Shown here one piece after another: positions 1 to 6,576 of a stretch of 8,999 bases of DNA; positions within the stretch are counted from its first letter, which is position 1, and the number at the start of each line of letters is the position of its first letter. This stretch comes from JBBRSC01 sp038245795 (GTDB taxonomy: Bacteria; Actinomycetota; Acidimicrobiia; Acidimicrobiales; Microtrichaceae): positions 1 through 8,999 of the forward strand of contig JBBRSC010000136.1 of NCBI GenBank assembly GCA_038245795.1. The letters run 5' to 3'. Position numbers and translations under genes: made by a program. The notes under the pieces are model-generated. The model did no database searches and was not told where the DNA came from. It saw nothing but the letters and a program-made list of their open reading frames with translations.

Positions 1-2337
1 ACCGAACCAACAACTGACAACTCATCCACCACGAGCATCAACATCTACTCAGGATGTTGCACCGACTCGCAGTTCAGGAATCGCTACGCCGACAACTACG
101 GCCCGATAGATCAGCCCAATCCACAGGTCAACGAGTTCGGCAACCACGCCTACATTCCCGGGCTCCTCAACGAATATGGCCAGATTCCCAGCCAGTCCGA
201 CCAGGACTACGCGGGCGACGGGGTGGTCACTCCGGGCCAAGCGATCACTGTGCTTCTCCGGGCCGGCGAAACGATCAGCGCTCCCGCACCCCAGTCGTTC
301 GTATCGTGCGCCAAGATCGATCCGTCGGTCCTTCGGCTGGTCGACAGTCCTGCGTCGACTCGGTACATCTTCGGCATGACGCCCCAGCTCGCCATTACAC
401 CAACCCCACTTCCTCTCGTCGCTGGTCGCGCTGCCCACCTCCTGGCACAGCATTCCGACACCGACAACACCTTCGATGGTGTGCAGCTGACGCTGACCGA
501 AGGTACCGATTACGCCATCGAGTACGGCACCGGAAGCTATGCATCGCTCGCCGCTCAGCAAACGTCGACGTGCAATGACAGCGATTCACTCGATGGCTGG
601 TTCACCGATCCGCGACTCGTGCCCGGCGGATACGGCGCAATCTCCAAGATGCGCCTTCGCACGCTGCGCGACCTCGATCCCGGCGATCGCGTTGCGGTGT
701 GGTTCAGCGTGGCGGTCCAGCCAGGAACTCCAGGTAGTTGGGTGAGCTTCCATTCAGTATTCGGAACCTGGACCGGTGCTTGGAGTGGGTCGGCAAGCTG
801 GAGAACAGGCACCTACGACCCGACCACCCACGACACCTCAGGAAGAGGGTGGGGCGACCGGGCGGTGCTTGGCGATGCCACCTTCTCGATCGACCATCGC
901 AACTCCCCAACCACGCTGTCGCCGCCCCTCACCCTGGCCGGACAGATGACAGCATTCGAGATCGATGCCTCGGTTGATGGTCCATCGGCTTCGGGGGGCT
1001 ACCCCGTGTCCAATGTGTCGATCGTGGACACCCTCGATTCGGGGCTCCAATATGAAAGCGCCAGTCCGGCGCCGACCGCGATCGTTGCGGGCAGTGGAGG
1101 AACCACCGTGCTCACATGGAATCTCGGCACCGTCGCAACCGGCACGCACCTCCCGCTCATCAACGTCAATGCGTCGGTGCGGACTGGAACCACACCAGGC
1201 GGCCAGGCGGCAACCGCCGTGATCAACGGTGACATCTATTCGCAGCCCGAATCCGGAAGGACCGCCACAGCAGCCGTGTTCGTTCCCGGCGGCTACTCCG
1301 AGGCCCGCGCCACCACTGCCGTGGTCGCCGCGACATCGCTCCCGGGGGCCGATGTGAGCTTCGATCTCACCTACTCGAATGCGGGCGCCTCCGACCTCGG
1401 AGCGGTCGATCTGATCGACGTGCTCCCCCACAACGCCGATGGTCGCTCCCCCGCCACCGCCTTCCACGGCTCCCTGCGGCTCGCATCCATCTCCGGAAGC
1501 AACGGCGAGACCTTCCGGTACACCGTCACTCCGCCAGCAGCGATCGTGGTCGATCCGGCTGACCCCTCGAACTCAACGACCACGAAGTGGTGTCTCGTGA
1601 GCGAGTTCGGCACCTCAGGCTGTCCGACGTCGCTCGGTGACTCCACGGCCATTCGCACGACCGCACCGGCGATCGCCACCGGCGAAGCACATTCGCTCCG
1701 CCTCGTGCTGCACACAACGGCCAACCAGCCTGGCGACCGCTACACCAACCGGTTCGGCCAGCGAGCCGGGAGTGTCGTGTTCGCGACGGTGTCCAACGAC
1801 GCCTCGGTCAGCGTGGTCGCTCCGACCGGAACCAGCACCATCGGCGGTGCCGTGAAGGGTTCGTGTTCCACTGCCAAGACCGCGCTCGGGGGCATCAAGA
1901 TCACGGCACTCTGGTCGGGAACCGACACACTCTTCAACGGAATCGACGACGTCACCTATCCGGCCACCACCGCTACTGACGGCTCGTTCGTGTACTCCGA
2001 CGTCCCGTCGGGCACCTATCGCCTCGCCATCGACGCCTCGACGATTCCCAGCGGTTGCAAGGTGTCGGCGCTTCCGATCGACCTTGTCGTCGGCCCAGGT
2101 GCCAGGACCGACATCGGCACGATCGTGCTCGACAGCGTGATCGACAAGGCGGCGAACCCACCCCCGAACGATTCGCCCTCCCGCACCAACCGTCGAGACA
2201 TTCCCAGCCAACTTGCATTCACGGGTACCGAGATCAGCCTGTTGTTGGTCGCGGGACTGGCGATCCTCGGGTTGGGGTGCGCGCTCGCCGTTCTCGGTGC
2301 GACGCGCCGTCACTCGAACCAGCGCACGACCCGCTGA
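1..2337 (+). CDS. Sortase-anchored surface protein, 5'-truncated
   Basis: The frame is open from the first base, so the N-terminus lies outside the window; 778 residues are visible, ending in TGA at 2335-2337. The protein appears to be a secreted, cell-wall-anchored surface protein. Two DUF11-like beta-sandwich modules can be read at about residues 316-393 (VSNVSIVDTLDSGLQY) and 436-491 (DVSFDLTYSNAGASDLGAVD). An SdrD/Cna-B-like module follows at about 610-680 (GGAVKGSC, then DGSFVYSDVPSGTYRLAID). A hydrophilic Pro/Asn/Ser linker leads to LAFTG (738-742), a hydrophobic segment of about 25 residues and a basic tail (RRHSNQRTTR). LAxTG is the signal known for class E sortases of high-GC Gram-positives. 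The first 300 visible residues match no family I recognise. No sortase gene is in the window. The 3' end overlaps the convergent DUF218 gene by 28 bp. Module boundaries are by eye; an adhesin or sheath role is inference. Confidence 0.85.
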   Translation, partial: TEPTTDNSSTTSINIYSGCCTDSQFRNRYADNYGPIDQPNPQVNEFGNHAYIPGLLNEYGQIPSQSDQDYAGDGVVTPGQAITVLLRAGETISAPAPQSFVSCAKIDPSVLRLVDSPASTRYIFGMTPQLAITPTPLPLVAGRAAHLLAQHSDTDNTFDGVQLTLTEGTDYAIEYGTGSYASLAAQQTSTCNDSDSLDGWFTDPRLVPGGYGAISKMRLRTLRDLDPGDRVAVWFSVAVQPGTPGSWVSFHSVFGTWTGAWSGSASWRTGTYDPTTHDTSGRGWGDRAVLGDATFSIDHRNSPTTLSPPLTLAGQMTAFEIDASVDGPSASGGYPVSNVSIVDTLDSGLQYESASPAPTAIVAGSGGTTVLTWNLGTVATGTHLPLINVNASVRTGTTPGGQAATAVINGDIYSQPESGRTATAAVFVPGGYSEARATTAVVAATSLPGADVSFDLTYSNAGASDLGAVDLIDVLPHNADGRSPATAFHGSLRLASISGSNGETFRYTVTPPAAIVVDPADPSNSTTTKWCLVSEFGTSGCPTSLGDSTAIRTTAPAIATGEAHSLRLVLHTTANQPGDRYTNRFGQRAGSVVFATVSNDASVSVVAPTGTSTIGGAVKGSCSTAKTALGGIKITALWSGTDTLFNGIDDVTYPATTATDGSFVYSDVPSGTYRLAIDASTIPSGCKVSALPIDLVVGPGARTDIGTIVLDSVIDKAANPPPNDSPSRTNRRDIPSQLAFTGTEISLLLVAGLAILGLGCALAVLGATRRHSNQRTTR
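2212..2334 (+). other. LAFTG cell-wall sorting signal
   Basis: The codons at 2212-2226 encode LAFTG. They are followed by a strongly hydrophobic stretch (ISLLLVAGLAILGLGCALAVL) and a C-terminal basic tail ending in RTTR. This three-part layout is the classic sortase sorting signal. The alanine at position two is the variant associated with class E sortases in actinobacteria. Sortase would be expected to cleave between T and G and join the threonine to peptidoglycan. Confidence 0.85.
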
Positions 2338-2927
2338 TACCCGACGATCCGACCAACCGACACAATCATCCACTCCCGCGCAATCTGACCAAAGGTGACG
2401 GCAGCATCAGTCGGCGAGACCTCCGCTACCAGGTGGACCTCATCGGCGATCCCGACGAGGCGGAACGAATGAAACGGATCTGACACCAGGGTGACGTGGG
2501 TCAGGTTCTTGGGGCGAAGCACCCGTGCAGTGGCGGCCAACGACTCCCACGTCGATGTCCCGGTGTCCACCACGACCAGGTCCTTTTCTGGGACACCGCG
2601 GCCGAGTAGATACTGGAAGCCGGCATACGCCTCGGTGAATCGATCCCCAGATTGCTTCGACCCGGTCAGAACGATTCGTGGCGCCACCTGGGCTTTCCAC
2701 AGCTCATAGCCATGATCGAGTCGCCCGCGGAGCGCCGGCGACGGCTTGCCGTTGTATTGAGCTGCCCCGAGTACCACGATCGCATCGGACGTTGCCCGAT
2801 CATCCCAACGGGTGGCCATCCACACTTGAGCCAAAGTTCCGACGAAGTAGAAAATCACGAGTCCAAGGCCAACGCGAACAGCAATCCGGGCCCATCGCCG
2901 TCCTCTGCTCAGATCCGTGCCGGCCAT
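2310..2927 (-). CDS. YdcF/SanA/ElyC-type DUF218 membrane protein
   Basis: This 205-residue protein has an N-terminal basic stretch and one membrane segment (about residues 17-36), then an extracytoplasmic DUF218 domain. Family hallmarks are visible: AIVVLGAAQYNGKPSPALRG (49-68), RLDHGYELW, a TGS turn (88-90, TGG in many relatives), the GDRFTEA block (94-100), GVPEKDL, the ST.ESL block (125-130) and VSDPFHSFR (148-156). DUF218 proteins such as SanA and ElyC are linked to envelope integrity and cell-wall precursor metabolism, but the reaction is not firmly known. The ATG at 2925-2927 lies 12 bp after the gltX stop, so the two are probably co-transcribed; no clear ribosome site precedes it. The 3' end overlaps the convergent surface-protein gene by 28 bp. 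Family assignment is confident; the role is not. Confidence 0.88.
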   Translation of the reverse strand: MAGTDLSRGRRWARIAVRVGLGLVIFYFVGTLAQVWMATRWDDRATSDAIVVLGAAQYNGKPSPALRGRLDHGYELWKAQVAPRIVLTGSKQSGDRFTEAYAGFQYLLGRGVPEKDLVVVDTGTSTWESLAATARVLRPKNLTHVTLVSDPFHSFRLVGIADEVHLVAEVSPTDAAVTFGQIAREWMIVSVGRIVGYQRVVRWFE

Positions 2928-2939
2928 CGAAACAACCGA

Positions 2940-4340
2940 TCAGCACGTCGCGCGGGCCGCCGACAGCCTGGCCAGCGTCCGCTCACGTCCCAAGACCACG
3001 ATCGACTCGAACAACGGTGGTCCCACGCTGCGACCCGTGACCGCGACACGAATCGGGGCCTGGCCCTTGCCGAGCTTCAGGCCGGCGGCTTCGACGAAGG
3101 CCAGCGTCGCCGAATGGAGCGACTCCGCAGACCAATCGACAGTGCTGTAGGCCACGATTGCCGCATCGAGCAACCCCGAAGCGGCGTCGTTGTCGCTGAT
3201 GGCCTTGGCCCAGGATGCCCCATCGATGTCCGGTGCATCGAGGAACAAGAAGTCGACCATCGTCGGGAGCTCACGCATGGTGCGCAGCCGGGTTTGGACC
3301 TCGGGGGCAATGGCGGCGAGGGCGTCGTCATCGACTCGTTGCGCCCACGGCTGCGTCGACAACTCGGCACGGCATCGCGTCAAGAAGTCATCGGCCGGCA
3401 GCGCCCTGATGTACTCGCCGTTGATGGACTCCAACTTCTTGATGTCGAAAAACGCGCCGGCCTGATTCACCGAGGAGATCTCGAAGAGATCAATGATCTC
3501 GGTGATGGGTCGAATCTCCACTCCGTCGGGTGGGCCCCATCCGAGCAACGCCAGATAGTTGACCATTGCCTCAGGGAGAATTCCCGCCTCACGATAGTTG
3601 TCGAGCGCCACATCACCATTGCGTTTGGACAGCTTCTTGCGGTCGGCTCCGACGATCAGTGGGAGATGCGCGAACTCGATCGGTTCGCCGATCCCGAGTG
3701 CCCGACGAACCAGCAACATCTTGGGCGTCACGCTGATCAGGTCCTCGCCCCGAATGACGAGGGTGATCCCCATATCGATGTCGTCGACCGCGTTCGCAAC
3801 GATGAACATCGGCGATCCGTCACGACGGCGCAGCACGAAGTCCTCGAGAATCGAGTGCTCGAACGTGATCTCGCCACGGATGAGATCCACCCACGACGTC
3901 GAGCCATCGTCGGGCACCCGAAACCGCACCACGTGGGGTACAGCCGCTGACACATCGCGATCACGGTTGTACCCGTCGTATCCGGGGGGGCCGCCGGCAA
4001 CCTTGTTGCGTTCGGCGATCTCCTCTGGGGTCGAATCGCACCGATAGGCCAGCCCCTTGGCGAGGAGTTCCTCGACCACCGCATGGTGTCGCGCCGCGTT
4101 GTCGCTCTGGAGCACCACTTCGCCGTCGTAGTCGATCCCGAGCCACTCGAGGCTGTCGTAGATCACCTCGATGAGCTCTGGTTGGTTGCGTTCACGATCG
4201 GTGTCCTCGATGCGCAGCAGCAGTTCCCCGCCAACGTGACGAGCCCACAGCCAATTGAAGAGGACGGTTCTGGCGCTCCCGATGTGCAGGGAACCGGTGG
4301 GCGACGGCGCGAAACGCACGCGAACATTGGAAGGGGTCAC
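2940..4340 (-). CDS. gltX: Glutamyl-tRNA synthetase
   Basis: This 466-residue class I aminoacyl-tRNA synthetase is cytoplasmic and charges tRNA with glutamate using ATP. The N-terminus reads VRVRFAPSPTGSLHIGSART, with the HIGH-type signature as HIGS (19-22). Other landmarks are LRIEDTDRER (42-51), the insertion-domain ending GPPGYDGYNRD, the VIRGEDLISVTP block (195-206) and the catalytic KLSKRNGD loop (236-243). A helical anticodon-binding region fills residues from about 320 to the end. Length is normal for a bacterial enzyme. In bacteria lacking glutaminyl-tRNA synthetase it also makes Glu-tRNA(Gln) for GatCAB; whether that holds here cannot be told. The GTG at 4338-4340 is the only start that keeps the catalytic N-terminus intact. 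It sits 7 bp after a TAGTGT box with no Shine-Dalgarno, suggesting leaderless translation. ISVTP replaces the more usual SNTP, a minor variation. The DUF218 gene follows after 12 bp. Confidence 0.97.
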   Translation of the reverse strand: MTPSNVRVRFAPSPTGSLHIGSARTVLFNWLWARHVGGELLLRIEDTDRERNQPELIEVIYDSLEWLGIDYDGEVVLQSDNAARHHAVVEELLAKGLAYRCDSTPEEIAERNKVAGGPPGYDGYNRDRDVSAAVPHVVRFRVPDDGSTSWVDLIRGEITFEHSILEDFVLRRRDGSPMFIVANAVDDIDMGITLVIRGEDLISVTPKMLLVRRALGIGEPIEFAHLPLIVGADRKKLSKRNGDVALDNYREAGILPEAMVNYLALLGWGPPDGVEIRPITEIIDLFEISSVNQAGAFFDIKKLESINGEYIRALPADDFLTRCRAELSTQPWAQRVDDDALAAIAPEVQTRLRTMRELPTMVDFLFLDAPDIDGASWAKAISDNDAASGLLDAAIVAYSTVDWSAESLHSATLAFVEAAGLKLGKGQAPIRVAVTGRSVGPPLFESIVVLGRERTLARLSAARATC

Positions 4341-4347
4341 TCAAACG

Positions 4348-4353
4348 ACACTA
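4348..4353 (-). promoter_or_regulatory. Putative -10 box of gltX, leaderless type
   Basis: On the minus strand TAGTGT lies 7 bp before the GTG of gltX, and no Shine-Dalgarno-like purine run lies between. The spacing fits transcription starting at or next to the start codon. No convincing -35 hexamer is visible. Confidence 0.45.
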
Positions 4354-4412
4354 CCGGCGGCGCTGGTACCGGCCACGACGGCTGGCGGGGTGGCGGGGGT
4401 GAAGCGACTCCC

Positions 4413-4418
4413 TACAGT
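4413..4418 (+). promoter_or_regulatory. Putative -10 box of the L,D-transpeptidase gene, leaderless type
   Basis: TACAGT ends 6 bp before the GTG at 4425. A GGAG occurs at 4419-4422 but is only 2 bp from the GTG, too close for a normal ribosome site; it would suit the downstream ATG at 4446 no better. No clear -35 is seen. This box and that of gltX lie back to back in an 84-bp divergent gap. Confidence 0.45.
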
Positions 4419-4424
4419 GGAGCG

Positions 4425-5315
4425 GTGTCCCGTCGGTACTCAACCATGTTGATCATCGCCGTGGCCGTGGCGCTGGCCGCATGGTCGCTGAGCGCGTGGG
4501 CAACCGGCCCCGATCCCACTCCAAGGGCGGCGACACCACTACGTCTCCCGGTTGCGGCACCGTCGTCGACCGTGTCGAGTACTGCCGTTCCTGACCGCAG
4601 CGTCACGACGTTGGCGACGGCGACCGTGGCTGAGGTCACGGTCTTCGCGGAACGACCGTCCCTGGCCGGCGAGGCCCCATCACTCTCGCTTCGTTCGCCT
4701 CGGGCGGTGGCCTACTCCCCCGAGCGCGCCGGTTCCCCAGCGATCCCCACCGAGAAGGACGGTGTCGCTGGCCGATACAAGATCCCGGAGGGTTGGGCGA
4801 TCTCGAACCCCACATCGCTGGGTGCGCCCGCCACGTTCGTCGTCACCGAAACTGCCGGGGAGTGGATCCGCGTGTTGGTTCCGGTCCGCCCGAACGGCAC
4901 CGAGGGTTGGGTCAACCTCGCCCAGGTCCAGCTCACGACCACGTCGCTGCGGATCGATGTCAATGTCACCACACGTTCGGTCACGCTGTTCGATCGAGCA
5001 ACCGAGCTCTTCGCGGCGCCGGTGATCGTCGGCAAGCCCGCGACGTCAACGCCGACGGGCCGGTGCTATGTCACCGACACCATCGACAAGCGCGTCGGCG
5101 GGGCCTACGGGTCGGGGATCCTCTCGACGTCATGTTTCTCCCAAGCGCTCGACGCCTTCGACGGTGGCGTACCGGTGATAGCGCTCCACGGCACGAACCG
5201 TCCCGACCTCTTGGGCCAGGCCGCATCGAACGGCTGTATTCGCATGGGTGAGCCAGCGATCACCCGGCTGCGGTCAACGGTCCCGATCGGAACGCCAGTC
5301 GACGTTCATACCTGA
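4425..5315 (+). CDS. YkuD-type L,D-transpeptidase, secreted
   Basis: This 296-residue protein (from GTG 4425) probably makes 3-3 peptide cross-links in peptidoglycan or attaches proteins to it, outside the membrane. The start MSRRYSTM followed by about 18 hydrophobic residues reads as a signal peptide or membrane anchor. A Ser/Thr/Pro/Ala-rich linker (about 29-65) follows. Residues about 112-170 resemble an SH3-like wall-binding module (EWIRVLVPVRPNGTEGWVNL). The YkuD domain runs from about 174 to the end, with IALHGTNRPDLLG (252-264) and the catalytic SNGCIRM (268-274); His255, Cys271 and Arg273 match the family's active site. The start was chosen because it adds Arg-Arg before the hydrophobic core and sits 6 bp after TACAGT; ATG 4446 is the alternative and would lose that charged region. 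Sequence upstream in this frame is antisense to gltX and is not coding. The end overlaps the convergent hypothetical gene by 10 bp. Confidence 0.92.
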   Translation: MSRRYSTMLIIAVAVALAAWSLSAWATGPDPTPRAATPLRLPVAAPSSTVSSTAVPDRSVTTLATATVAEVTVFAERPSLAGEAPSLSLRSPRAVAYSPERAGSPAIPTEKDGVAGRYKIPEGWAISNPTSLGAPATFVVTETAGEWIRVLVPVRPNGTEGWVNLAQVQLTTTSLRIDVNVTTRSVTLFDRATELFAAPVIVGKPATSTPTGRCYVTDTIDKRVGGAYGSGILSTSCFSQALDAFDGGVPVIALHGTNRPDLLGQAASNGCIRMGEPAITRLRSTVPIGTPVDVHT

Positions 5316-5827
5316 ACGCCGACCCGCCAATCCGCCGAGATCTGTACGAGGATCGTCGCCAACGGCTGATGCAGCACCTCCGCGGGAACGGCGTCGGCGA
5401 TGCGCCGAAGCCGATCATAGAAATGCGGATGATGACACTCGTTGAACCACTCCAGACGAGCAGCCAGCAACGCGTCCGCTGGCTTCGGTCCGAGAAACCC
5501 CCAGATATTCAACGCGGCCGTCAGATCGTGAACAACGGGTGCCCGACTGAACAGCGACGCACGCTTCAACGCCACACTCGACGCTCCGGCCAGGGCATCC
5601 TGTTCGTGCTCTCCTGGCTGCAGATGAAGCGTGCCGGCGAAGGTCGCGGCGATGGTGAGGACGAAGCCCTGATCGGGGCCCTGAGATCCCAGACGTGCAC
5701 CGTCGGGTTGCACTGATCCAAGGTCGCCGGGCCGATCGGCCAACCAGGAGTCAGGCCGACGGGGAGGTGACGAGTACCCACGAGCTTTCTGCGTGGCAGA
5801 GGCAGGCACGAAACGGGGTGCGGACAT
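5306..5827 (-). CDS. Conserved hypothetical protein, 173 aa
   Basis: I cannot name a characterised family. The protein has no signal peptide or membrane segment and appears cytoplasmic. The N-terminal 55 residues are rich in Pro, Arg, Gly and Asp, with a run (YSSPPRRPDSWLADRPGDLG) that looks conserved rather than random. The rest is predicted mostly helical: GPDQGFVLTIAATFAG (50-65), a block ALKRASLFSRAPVVHDLTAA and GFLGPKP, then a His-rich segment NECHHPHFYDRLRRIADAVP. I have the impression of similar proteins of unknown function in Acidimicrobiia-like genomes; a search would be needed to confirm this. ATG 5825-5827 lies 6 bp after a TAGTCT box without a ribosome site. Its end overlaps the convergent L,D-transpeptidase gene by 10 bp, and tetR lies 73 bp upstream on the same strand. 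Confidence 0.75.
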   Translation of the reverse strand: MSAPRFVPASATQKARGYSSPPRRPDSWLADRPGDLGSVQPDGARLGSQGPDQGFVLTIAATFAGTLHLQPGEHEQDALAGASSVALKRASLFSRAPVVHDLTAALNIWGFLGPKPADALLAARLEWFNECHHPHFYDRLRRIADAVPAEVLHQPLATILVQISADWRVGVQV

Positions 5828-5829
5828 GG

Positions 5830-5853
5830 CGTCAGACTAGAGCCGGTCTGACG
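5830..5853. repeat. Inverted repeat over the promoter of the hypothetical gene
   Basis: Perfect 8-bp arms CGTCAGAC (5830-5837) and GTCTGACG (5846-5853) flank an 8-base centre. The repeat starts 2 bp upstream of the ATG and covers the putative -10 box, so an operator is plausible. It could also fold as a hairpin in read-through RNA from tetR, but no U-tract follows, so a classical terminator is less likely. Confidence 0.5.
5834..5839 (-). promoter_or_regulatory. Putative -10 box of the 173-aa hypothetical gene, leaderless type
   Basis: On the minus strand TAGTCT ends 6 bp before the ATG at 5827, with no Shine-Dalgarno between. A convincing -35 is not visible. It lies inside the inverted repeat at 5830-5853. 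Confidence 0.45.
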
Positions 5854-5865
5854 ACTCCGACGCAT

Positions 5866-5881
5866 ACGACCGATCGTTCGT
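5866..5881. repeat. Imperfect palindrome in the tetR-hypothetical gap
   Basis: ACGACCGATCGTTCGT is symmetric at 7 of its 8 base pairs. It lies in the 73-bp gap (5828-5900), about 20 bp after the tetR stop. It may be a weak terminator stem or a protein site; nothing more can be said. Confidence 0.25.
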
Positions 5882-5900
5882 GACCGGTATCCACCGCGCG

Positions 5901-6509
5901 TCAGTTGAACGCGAGTTCCGCAGCCGGGAGATGTTGGAGCGCCTCGACTGCGATGCGACCAAAGTCGCCGATGTCGTCGGCGGCGTTCCCAACAGCCCAC
6001 TCACGAACGATGATCCGGATGGTGGCGCACAGCAGGGCAGTGAGCTGGCACAACTCGAGGTCGGTCTCGGTTCGTTCGCATCGGGGGGCGAGCAACGCGG
6101 TGATCGGCGCCTCCCACCCGACGATCATCTGGTGCATTCGGGCCAGGAGGGCCGGGGTGGCAACGATGAGCGCCGTCTCGGAACGCAGCAGGTGTTGCGC
6201 ATCGGCGCTCGGCACCCACTCGAGCAACGCTTCGAGCAGCGCCTGGCCAACCGTCGCGCCGCCAGGATGGGCCGCCAGAATGCCGAGGAGTGACTGTTGT
6301 CGATCGGCGAGATTCGCCAGAACGAGGTCTTCCTTGGTCGGGAAGTTTCGGTAGATCGTGCTGGCAGACAGGTCCGCCGCCTCGGCGATCTCTTCGATGG
6401 ACACGTTGTCGAAGCCGCTGTCCATGAAGAGGCGCAACGCCGTGGTGCGAATGGCGTGCCGATTGGCCAGTCGCTTGCGATCCCGTCGACCCAGTGTCAT
6501 CTCCGTCAT
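5901..6509 (-). CDS. TetR/AcrR-family transcriptional regulator
   Basis: This 202-residue protein (from ATG 6509) is a one-component DNA-binding repressor or activator. The N-terminal domain shows RRDRKRLANRHAIRTTALRLF followed by the helix-turn-helix at about residues 36-57 (VSIEEIAEAADLSASTIYRNF) and the family's PTKEDLV (57-63). Residues from about 65 form a helical ligand-binding and dimerisation domain with no recognisable ligand signature. An in-frame ATG at 6552-6554 would add 15 residues, but these would be encoded by the operator-like palindrome; ATG 6507-6509 sits 6 bp after TATCAT and gives a normal TetR N-terminus. ATG 6500 is a further alternative. The gene is divergent from two lipoprotein genes, with palindromes in the shared gap, so it most likely represses them and itself. 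The ligand is unknown. Confidence 0.93.
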   Translation of the reverse strand: MTEMTLGRRDRKRLANRHAIRTTALRLFMDSGFDNVSIEEIAEAADLSASTIYRNFPTKEDLVLANLADRQQSLLGILAAHPGGATVGQALLEALLEWVPSADAQHLLRSETALIVATPALLARMHQMIVGWEAPITALLAPRCERTETDLELCQLTALLCATIRIIVREWAVGNAADDIGDFGRIAVEALQHLPAAELAFN

Positions 6510-6519
6510 GTGCACATGA
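6506..6519. promoter_or_regulatory. Perfect 14-bp palindrome at the tetR start, possible operator
   Basis: TCATGTGCACATGA is its own reverse complement. It covers the chosen tetR start codon and four bases of its -10 box, where a bound protein would block transcription. Its centre is 32 bp from the centre of the palindrome at 6537-6552, about three helical turns. A 14-bp palindrome is expected roughly once in two windows of this size by chance, so position is the main argument. Confidence 0.4.
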
Positions 6520-6521
6520 TA
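6516..6521 (-). promoter_or_regulatory. Putative -10 box of tetR, leaderless type
   Basis: On the minus strand TATCAT ends 6 bp before ATG 6509 with no ribosome site between. The -35 position falls within the inverted repeat 6537-6552, but no good hexamer is seen at 17 bp spacing; GTGACT is present at the short spacing of 14 bp. The box overlaps the 14-bp palindrome at 6506-6519. Confidence 0.5.
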
Positions 6522-6536
6522 GCCAACAAACTGAAA

Positions 6537-6552
6537 GTCACTTCCAAGTGAC
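6537..6552. promoter_or_regulatory. Candidate TetR operator (7+7 bp inverted repeat)
   Basis: GTCACTT and AAGTGAC form perfect 7-bp arms around a 2-bp centre. Palindromes of this size between a tetR gene and its divergent neighbour are the usual operator arrangement in this family. The right arm overlaps the -35 hexamer of the lipoprotein promoter (6548-6553), and the left arm lies in the -35 zone of the tetR promoter, so one bound dimer could repress both directions. Confidence 0.65.
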
Positions 6553-6576
6553 AACGACTGTCGACTTCGCTACGAT
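6548..6576 (+). promoter_or_regulatory. Promoter of the lipoprotein operon
   Basis: GTGACA at 6548-6553 (five of six matches to TTGACA), a 17-bp spacer and TACGAT at 6571-6576 make a good housekeeping-type promoter. Transcription would start near 6583, leaving a leader of about 30 bases before the ATG at 6616. Confidence 0.6.

Noticed and set aside
1615..2373. Minus-strand open frame of 252 codons
   Set aside because: It is antisense to the surface protein, rich in Arg, Gly and Asp, with no motifs and no start signals.
2652..3950. Long open frame of 432 codons on the plus strand
   Set aside because: It lies antisense to gltX and the DUF218 gene, has low-complexity Arg/Asp/His-rich composition and no recognisable motif; it is a shadow of high-GC coding DNA on the other strand.
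4083..4424. N-terminal extension of the L,D-transpeptidase up to ATG 4083
   Set aside because: This would overlap gltX antisense by about 260 bp and put some 114 non-conserved residues before the signal peptide; GTG 4425 gives a normal secreted protein.
5840..5900. Rho-independent terminator after tetR
   Set aside because: Hairpin-like symmetry exists (5830-5853 and 5866-5881) but no U-tract follows either on the minus strand.
6510..6554. TetR start at ATG 6552-6554
   Set aside because: The extra 15 residues would be encoded by the palindrome and promoter region, and the TATCAT box at 6516-6521 would be inside the gene; ATG 6509 fits the family's usual N-terminus.
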